This document shows positions 6,327 to 10,382 of a stretch of 10,382 nucleotides of DNA, piece after piece. Source of the DNA: Thermoplasmata archaeon (GTDB lineage Archaea; Thermoplasmatota; Thermoplasmata; Lutacidiplasmatales; UBA184); contig JASHTC010000039.1 of the NCBI GenBank assembly GCA_030040755.1, forward strand, positions 1-10,382, written 5' to 3'. The notes below the pieces were generated by a model. That model was not told where the DNA came from and made no database searches. It saw only the letters and a list, made by a program, of their open reading frames with translations. Within the stretch, counting starts at the first letter, position 1, and each line of letters opens with the position of its first letter. Position numbers and translations under genes: made by a program.

Positions 6327-7439
6327 ATGCCTGGGGAGGTACCTCGTGAGCGAGAGGCACGGTCCCGCCAGCTGAAGCTCGGGTGGAAGGCCCGGGTCGT
6401 GCGTACCAAAGGCGGGGATTCCGCGAGCGACCGGGGCTCGTACATCGCCCACCTGCCGAAGGAGGAAGTGGAGAGGTTGCACTGGGAACGGGGAACCCGG
6501 CTGGACCTGACGGTCGAGGGGAATCGGATCGTTCTCGCAAGCTCCGCAGAGCCGCCCCCCAGCCCCTCGCTCGACGTGGTCCGATGTGGCGATGTTCTCG
6601 AAGAGATGCGCAAGATTCCGGCGGGTTCGGTCCAGATGGCGATCACCTCGCCGCCGTACAACGTCAAGGCGGGGTACGCCGAGTACGCCGACGACCGCGA
6701 GTACCGAGAGTATCGGGCCTGGCTGAGCGAGGTGTGGCGTGAGACCGCGCGCGTCCTCTGCGAAGGGGGCCGTTTCGCCCTCAACATCGCACCGACCAGC
6801 ATCGCCCGGTATCGCCCCGTCCACATGGACCTCAGCCACGACGTGGAGGCGGCGGGGCTCCACCCCCGAACGGAGATCCTGTGGTACAAGCAGAACATGA
6901 CGGCGAAGCGCACCGCCTGGGGATCGTTTCGCAGTCCGCGCCACCCGCACGTGATTCCCTCGTGGGAGTACGTCCTCGTGTTCCACAAGAACAGCTGGAA
7001 GCTCGAGGGAGACCGTGCGATGGCCGACATTTCCTCCGAGGACTTTGTCTCGTGGTCGGACGGGATGTGGAAGATCTCGCCGGAGACCACTCGGTACGCG
7101 AACCACCCGGCGATGTTCCCCGAGGAACTGATCCGCCGGCTCCTGCTCTACTTCACCTACCGGGGGAACACGGTGCTCGACATGTTCGGGGGTACGGGAA
7201 CGGTCGCGGTCGCCGCCAAGAAGCTGGGTCGGCACTTCATCCATATCGACAAGAGCCGGGAGTACTGCGATGCGGCCGTGCGGCGGCTGGAAGGGGGCCC
7301 GCTCCCGCGGGGGTCGCGGACCAAGCCCTCCGAGCGGTCGTTGGTCCGCCGGAGCCGGCGGCGAGCGGTCGGGCCTGACTCGAGCCTCGACCGGTCGGAC
7401 GGGGGCCCTCCCGCCCGAGAACTTCCTTCTCATGATTGA
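6327..7439 (+). CDS. Beta-class DNA methyltransferase (probably N4-cytosine) with AbrB-like N-terminus
   Basis: A 370-residue protein. Residues about 20-72 (from KARVVRTKG through YIAHLPKEEVERL to LDLTVEGNRIVLA) resemble a SpoVT/AbrB-type swapped-hairpin DNA-binding unit, though with an acidic/serine insertion. Residues 83-322 are an amino-methyltransferase: catalytic motif IV TSPPYNVK (107-114), a target-recognition region around 185-225, NHPAMFPEEL (259-268), and SAM-binding motif I DMFGGTGTVAVAA (285-297). Motif IV before motif I defines the beta class. Ser in SPPY favours N4-cytosine over N6-adenine, by family tendency only. The tail (325-370) is basic and probably disordered. ATG 6327 keeps the whole AbrB-like strand; a GTG at 6399 would shorten it by 24 residues. 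No restriction enzyme gene is adjacent, so it looks like a solitary methyltransferase. Palindromes flank the start codon. Confidence 0.88.
   Translation: MPGEVPREREARSRQLKLGWKARVVRTKGGDSASDRGSYIAHLPKEEVERLHWERGTRLDLTVEGNRIVLASSAEPPPSPSLDVVRCGDVLEEMRKIPAGSVQMAITSPPYNVKAGYAEYADDREYREYRAWLSEVWRETARVLCEGGRFALNIAPTSIARYRPVHMDLSHDVEAAGLHPRTEILWYKQNMTAKRTAWGSFRSPRHPHVIPSWEYVLVFHKNSWKLEGDRAMADISSEDFVSWSDGMWKISPETTRYANHPAMFPEELIRRLLLYFTYRGNTVLDMFGGTGTVAVAAKKLGRHFIHIDKSREYCDAAVRRLEGGPLPRGSRTKPSERSLVRRSRRRAVGPDSSLDRSDGGPPARELPSHD
6336..6345. promoter_or_regulatory. Palindrome 2, repeat of GAGGTACCTC just inside the methyltransferase gene
   Basis: A second exact copy of the 10-bp palindrome core, nine bases after the ATG at 6327. 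Being inside the reading frame (codons 4-7) it is constrained by coding too, yet still matches copy 1 exactly, which argues for a protein-binding site or a methylation target. Confidence 0.4.
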
Positions 7440-7467
7440 CGCTCGCTCTGGGTCGCCCGACCCCGAC

Positions 7468-7488
7468 GGAGGCGCCCGGGTCGCCTCC
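7468..7488 (+). terminator. Hairpin after DNA methyltransferase gene
   Basis: GGAGGCG at 7468-7474 pairs with CGCCTCC at 7482-7488 across a seven-base loop, 28 bases after the methyltransferase stop. There is no clear T-run. Likely transcript-end structure between two same-strand genes. Confidence 0.4.
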
Positions 7489-7500
7489 CTCCCGTAACCG

Positions 7501-7528
7501 GCGGAGGCGGAGAGGAGGTGGCCTCCGC
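7501..7528 (+). promoter_or_regulatory. Leader hairpin with purine-rich loop before membrane-protein gene
   Basis: GCGGAGGC at 7501-7508 pairs perfectly with GCCTCCGC at 7521-7528. The 12-base loop GGAGAGGAGGTG looks like a Shine-Dalgarno followed by a GTG codon. The true ribosome binding site is probably GGAAGGAG at 7535-7542, five bases before the ATG at 7548. A translational control role is possible but only inferred. Confidence 0.3.
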
Positions 7529-7547
7529 GTCCCGGGAAGGAGTGCCC

Positions 7548-8702
7548 ATGGCCCGCCCCACGGACCCCGCTACAGCCCCTCCGGGCCGCGACCGGACCCC
7601 GAAACGCGCCGCGAAGGTCACCCTCGTCGTTGCGGTGAACGGCCTCGGCGTGTGGGGGCTGTTCGGCCACGTCCTCGGGAGCCTCGCACTCGGCCTCTTG
7701 CTGCTCCTCCTCGCCCTCGGGACCTACCTGCTCGCCTACCGATGGGGGCTCGTCCACGACCGAGCGTTCCTGGCGGCGTGGATCGGGGTCGCCGTCGTCG
7801 CGTCCGTGTTCTCGCTGGTCGTCGGACCTCTCAACGGCCTGACGGACGAACCGTACGTCATGCCGGTGCTGGCGGGCGCATGGCCGAACCTCTACGGCTC
7901 GACCCTCTCGGTCACCTACGTGCAGTACGGTCGGACCTTCACGGAGGCCCCGCTGTACAACGTCTACCTGCCGTTCCTCCCCTACCTCCGGCTCCCCTTC
8001 GTGAACTACAAGTGGACCTCCCTCGGTGCGTGGATGGCCTCGCTCTACCTCCTCCGCCGACGGGACGAGGCCCTCACCCTGTGGGGAGGGTTCTGGGTCG
8101 GGTTGATGGCGGCGAACGGGTTCAACGACTACGTCCCGTTCCTCTTCCTCACGCTCGCCTTCGTCCGTCCGACCGGGCCCTGGGCGAAGGTCGCCGAGTA
8201 CGTCGGGTTGGGACTCAAGCAGTTCGCGAACGTGGTGATCGTCGGGGTGCATCTCTATCGCCGACAGTGGCGCGACGCGGCGATCGCAGTCGGGGTCACG
8301 GCCGCGATCCTCGCTCCCTTCGCCTACCTCTCCCCCGGCGGGGTCTGGTGCCACGCGATCCTGATCGAGAGCACCAACTGCGGCGGCAACCCCGGCCCCG
8401 TCTTCGGGGCGGCGGTCCTCTCTCACGTCAACTACCCGCTCTGGCTCCTCTACGTGGCGGCGGTCTTCGGAGCCGGCTACGTGCGCGGTCTCCGCGCGGC
8501 GCCCTCCGGCGGCTGGCGCGGGCGCGCGGGCGAACTGGTTCGACGGTACTTTCCGGAGCGACCCCGTCCGAGCCCCGCCCTAGGGTCGCGCGGGGAGGCG
8601 GTCGCCGAACAGGCGCTGCTCGAGGTCGGTCGTCGCCCGGACGAGGAGGGGCTCGAGGTTGACCGTGTCCGCGCGGTTGTAGCGGACGAGCCGGTCGAGT
8701 GA
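7548..8702 (+). CDS. Polytopic membrane protein, GT-C-like, paralogue of the first gene
   Basis: A 384-residue membrane protein. After a basic cytoplasmic N-terminus (1-22) come two hydrophobic helices (about 23-66), a third near 75-93, then the loop motif LNGLTDEPYVMP (95-106). QYGR (126-129), FVNYKW (151-156) and MAANGFND (187-194) are shared with the protein at 2-1075, as are two cysteines (268 and 278) and a following LSH. The acidic pair after an early helix resembles the catalytic first-loop site of GT-C glycosyltransferases that use lipid-linked sugars; I infer a possible glycosyltransferase, without a family match I can name. ATG 7548 has a strong Shine-Dalgarno GGAAGGAG; an in-frame GTG at 7518 is too close to its purine tract. 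The last 41 residues lie antisense to the exonuclease gene, look like chance coding, and occupy the place where the paralogue carries GtrA. Confidence 0.75.
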   Translation: MARPTDPATAPPGRDRTPKRAAKVTLVVAVNGLGVWGLFGHVLGSLALGLLLLLLALGTYLLAYRWGLVHDRAFLAAWIGVAVVASVFSLVVGPLNGLTDEPYVMPVLAGAWPNLYGSTLSVTYVQYGRTFTEAPLYNVYLPFLPYLRLPFVNYKWTSLGAWMASLYLLRRRDEALTLWGGFWVGLMAANGFNDYVPFLFLTLAFVRPTGPWAKVAEYVGLGLKQFANVVIVGVHLYRRQWRDAAIAVGVTAAILAPFAYLSPGGVWCHAILIESTNCGGNPGPVFGAAVLSHVNYPLWLLYVAAVFGAGYVRGLRAAPSGGWRGRAGELVRRYFPERPRPSPALGSRGEAVAEQALLEVGRRPDEEGLEVDRVRAVVADEPVE

Positions 8703-9347
8703 GCCCGGGTTGCCCGCCCGGTACTCCCGCCACAGCCGGACCGCGTCCAGCCCCCGGATCCCCTCGACCCCGGTCCGGTCGCCGAGCCCGAGCTGCTCCT
8801 CGATCCGTTTGAGGCCGCCGGCGAGCCCGAGCCGGTAGAAGACGAACCGCAGGTCGATGTGCACCGGCGGGGCTTCGAGGGCGGGGAAGGTTGCCTCGAG
8901 GAACGGCACGTCGAACTGGCGCCCGTTGAAGGTGACCAGCACGGGGAACTTTCGCAGGTAAGCGGGCAGCTCCTCGAGGTCCTCGCCGGCGACGAACGTC
9001 CGCGTCGCGCCCCCGCCGTGCACGGTCACGACCGTGACCATCCCGGCGTACGGCGAGAGGCCGGTCGTCTCGATGTCGAGGTAGCCCGTCCGCTCGCGGA
9101 ACTCGGAGAAGAGCCGCCAGTGCTCGGCGTCGGGGAGGCGGTGGCCGAACCACGCGGCGTCCTGCTCCTGGAGCGCGCGCTCGCTCGCCGAAAGGGCCCG
9201 ACGGATCCGCTCGCGATGGGCCGCGCCGCCGCCGAGGGCGTCGGCCCGCCGGGCCAGGTCGCTCCAGTCGAGCACGCCGTCCCGCCACAGCGCGAGCTCG
9301 GTCGCCGGGCCGACCCCGGGAAGGTGGAGGAAGGTCGCGCGGAGCAC
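8580..9347 (-). CDS. RNase H-like DEDD 3'-5' exonuclease (YprB-like, RNase_H_2)
   Basis: A 255-residue protein with a helix-hairpin-helix-like start, LHLPGVGPATELALW (7-21), then an exonuclease fold. Visible metal-binding motifs: ExoI YLDIETTG (89-96, with D91 and E93), ExoII FNGRQFDVPFL (140-150, with D146) and ExoIII YNRADTVNL (223-231, with Y223 and D227), which makes it a DEDDy enzyme of the RNase_H_2/YprB group. HIDLRFVFYRLG and GLKRIEEQLGL are also typical of that group. Substrate may be DNA or RNA; a repair or nucleic-acid turnover role is inferred. The GTG at 9347 fits a leaderless transcript, because a GTTAAG element sits about 27 bases upstream. Its 3' end overlaps the convergent membrane-protein gene by 123 bp. 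All catalytic residues are present. Confidence 0.88.
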   Translation of the reverse strand: MLRATFLHLPGVGPATELALWRDGVLDWSDLARRADALGGGAAHRERIRRALSASERALQEQDAAWFGHRLPDAEHWRLFSEFRERTGYLDIETTGLSPYAGMVTVVTVHGGGATRTFVAGEDLEELPAYLRKFPVLVTFNGRQFDVPFLEATFPALEAPPVHIDLRFVFYRLGLAGGLKRIEEQLGLGDRTGVEGIRGLDAVRLWREYRAGNPGSLDRLVRYNRADTVNLEPLLVRATTDLEQRLFGDRLPARP

Positions 9348-9367
9348 GAACGGTGCGACCGGAACCG

Positions 9368-9376
9368 GGGCTTAAC
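9368..9376 (-). promoter_or_regulatory. TATA-like element GTTAAGCCC of exonuclease gene
   Basis: Minus-strand GTTAAGCCC, the only AT-rich point in the gap, centred about 27 bases before the GTG start at 9347. The same nine bases recur at 9827-9835 before the next minus-strand gene, which suggests a local promoter consensus. Confidence 0.4.
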
Positions 9377-9399
9377 CGTGCCGGACGCTCCGGTTCGGG

Positions 9400-9792
9400 T
9401 CAGCGTCCGGGGGCGGGCCGGGGGTCGGCCGACTCGACGGGGAGCGGCCCGATCGGGGCGACGAGCTCCTTGACCGCGGCCCAGAACTTCGGGACCTCCT
9501 CGCGCGGCAGGCGCCGGTCGTAGAGCGGCATGCGGCACTCGGCCTCGAGGGCCTCGGGGTCGTCCGCGTCCCAGACGAGGCGCACGACGAACGGGCCCCG
9601 CTCCTCCTCGTAGGCGTAGACGCGCTTGCGGGGGTCGGTGGTCACGGGGTTCGGGGCCAGGATGTCGAGCGGCGGGTTCGGCGGCGGGGCGACCCCCGGC
9701 GTGAGCACGAGGAGCGGCGGGCGGGGCGGGAGCGTGAGGCGGATCCAGCCGACGACCGGCCAGCGGGTGCGCGGGACTCCGAGGCTCGGCAG
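9400..9792 (-). CDS. Uncharacterised small protein, start uncertain
   Basis: I do not recognise this protein. The frame runs without stops from 9927, but its first part crosses the 23S terminator and the promoter-like GTTAAGCCC at 9827-9835, so the gene must begin after that. Strong G/C bias at third codon positions starts near 9800. No ATG, GTG or TTG lies in frame between there and the GTG at 9708; I give the CTG at 9792 as the start, with 9708 (102 residues) as the canonical alternative. The product has a proline-rich stretch (LTLPPRPPLLVLTPGVAPPP), then a compact soluble part with RVYAYEEERGPFVVRLVWD and LPREEVPKFWAAVKELV, suggesting a beta-rich core and a C-terminal helix. No membrane helix is visible. 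It lies 53 bp upstream of the exonuclease gene on the same strand, and a functional link is unknown. Confidence 0.5.
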   Translation of the reverse strand: MPSLGVPRTRWPVVGWIRLTLPPRPPLLVLTPGVAPPPNPPLDILAPNPVTTDPRKRVYAYEEERGPFVVRLVWDADDPEALEAECRMPLYDRRLPREEVPKFWAAVKELVAPIGPLPVESADPRPAPGR

Positions 9793-9826
9793 GGGGCGGT
9801 TCCTCCGTCCCTCCGAGGGAGCCGAC

Positions 9827-9835
9827 GGGCTTAAC
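9827..9835 (-). promoter_or_regulatory. TATA-like element GTTAAGCCC of small-protein gene
   Basis: Second exact minus-strand copy of GTTAAGCCC. A transcript starting about 27 bases downstream would begin near 9806, just where coding-like codon bias begins. Confidence 0.35.
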
Positions 9836-9884
9836 GCCCGCTCCCCGGGTCGAGCCGGTCGGCTCGGAGCGGGCTTCGTTCGGG

Positions 9885-9913
9885 AAAAAAGAAACCACAC
9901 GCGTTCTGTGTAA
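9885..9913 (-). terminator. 23S rRNA transcript terminator
   Basis: On the minus strand a short stem (TTACAC with GTGTGG, counting two G-U pairs; 9908-9913 with 9895-9900) is followed by a T-rich run TTTCTTTTTT at 9894-9885. It lies about 20 bases after the inferred 23S 3' end and is the only such tract in the window. Archaeal termination at T-runs is established. Confidence 0.65.
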
Positions 9914-9931
9914 CTGCCAAGCGTCACTAGG

Positions 9932-10382
9932 TTACGTAGCTGCGGACGTTAGTGGCCGCGGGCTGAGTGGATCGCCCGAGGGCTTTCCACGTACACCCCG
10001 GCTCTATCGAACTTGTCTTCTACAAATGTCCTCAAAGGTCTCTCTTTTTCGAGGGGGTTTCGGGCTTAGATGCTTTCAGCCCTTATCCCGTAGCGCGTGG
10101 CTGCTCAGCGATGCCTTGCCAGACAACTGATGGACTAGAGGCGCCGATCCCCCGTTCCTCTCGTACTGTGGGGACCTTCTCGTCAGAGACCCAGACACTT
10201 CCGCCAAAAAGTAACACACCTGTCTCGCGACGGTGTAAACCCAGCTCACGATCCCTTTTAATGGGCGAACAACCCCACCCTTGGTAGCTGCTGCACCACC
10301 AGGATAGGCAGAACCGACATCGAAGTAGCAAGCCTCCAGGTCGATAGGGACTCTTGCTGGAGACAACTCAGTTATCCCCGGG
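9932..10382 (-). rRNA. 23S ribosomal RNA, 3' part
   Basis: Read on the minus strand this is the last roughly 450 bases of an archaeal 23S rRNA. It begins at the conserved CCCGGGGATAAC. It contains TATCGACC, CTTCGATGTCGGTTC, GAGCTGGGTTTA and GCGAGACAG of the peptidyl-transferase region, the sarcin-ricin loop AGTACGAGAGGAAC (about 10151-10172), and GCTGAAAGCATCTAAGC near the end. The 3' end is set at about 9932 by counting from the CACTAAC block against the known end of the haloarchaeal molecule; it could be off by several bases. The 5' part is beyond the window. No 5S gene follows. Bases near 10209-10235 depart from the usual conserved sequence. Confidence 0.95.

Noticed and set aside
6327..7439. 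Restriction-modification system
   Set aside because: Only the methyltransferase is present. Neighbours are a flavoenzyme and a membrane protein, and the RNase H-like exonuclease at 8580-9347 is a DEDD housekeeping type on the other strand, not a restriction enzyme.
5985..8426. 813-codon minus-strand open frame
   Set aside because: Antisense to lhgO, the DNA methyltransferase and the membrane protein, all of which have clear motifs. It is a compositional artefact of high GC3.
9967..10366. Open frames of about 80-106 codons on both strands at the right end
   Set aside because: They lie entirely inside the 23S rRNA gene.
1..10382. CRISPR array, insertion sequence, tRNA genes or attachment site
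   Set aside because: I saw no regularly spaced repeats, transposase motifs, terminal inverted repeats or tRNA-like cloverleaf in any gap; all gaps are short.

Overview
This window looks like the chromosome of a GC-rich archaeon. The strongest evidence is the 3' part of a 23S rRNA gene at the right edge, whose loops read as archaeal, for example the AGTACGAGAGGAAC form of the sarcin-ricin loop. Several genes also have TATA-like boxes placed for leaderless or short-leader transcripts. No 5S gene follows the 23S; a T-rich terminator lies just past its 3' end. Unlinked rRNA genes are known in Thermoplasmatota, so that phylum is my best guess, but it is an inference. Third codon positions are almost all G or C, and this creates long meaningless open frames opposite the real genes.

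Layout, left to right. (1) At 2-1075 is the end of a polytopic membrane protein fused to a C-terminal GtrA-like domain. At 1146-1985 follows an LCM/TcmP-type SAM-dependent O-methyltransferase. (2) At 2018-4858, on the minus strand, is a compact three-gene operon for the proton-translocating NAD(P) transhydrogenase: split alpha subunit (pntA1, pntA2), then pntB. (3) Divergent from it, sharing a short AT-rich promoter region, is an FAD-dependent L-2-hydroxyglutarate oxidoreductase (lhgO-like, 4954-6168). (4) At 6327-7439 is a solitary beta-class DNA methyltransferase with an AbrB-like N-terminal segment. Two GGTACC-centred palindromes bracket its start codon. (5) At 7548-8702 is a second polytopic membrane protein, recognisably a paralogue of the first gene but without the GtrA domain. 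(6) At 8580-9347, minus strand, is a DEDD-type RNase H-like 3'-5' exonuclease whose 3' end overlaps the membrane-protein gene by 123 bp. (7) A small uncharacterised minus-strand protein (about 9400-9792) follows, then the 23S terminator and the 23S rRNA.

How the genes fit together: the transhydrogenase couples the proton gradient to NADH/NADPH exchange, and the divergent flavoenzyme feeds electrons from L-2-hydroxyglutarate, so both concern redox balance. The two paralogous membrane proteins have an acidic first-loop motif reminiscent of GT-C glycosyltransferases, and one carries GtrA, a domain linked to moving lipid-linked sugars. Together they suggest cell-surface glycan or lipid modification.

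I see no convincing multi-gene defence system, mobile element or CRISPR array. The most unusual signals are an apparent compensated base-pair swap next to the peptidyl-transferase centre in the 23S rRNA, the twin palindromes at the methyltransferase start, and the split paralogous membrane-protein pair.
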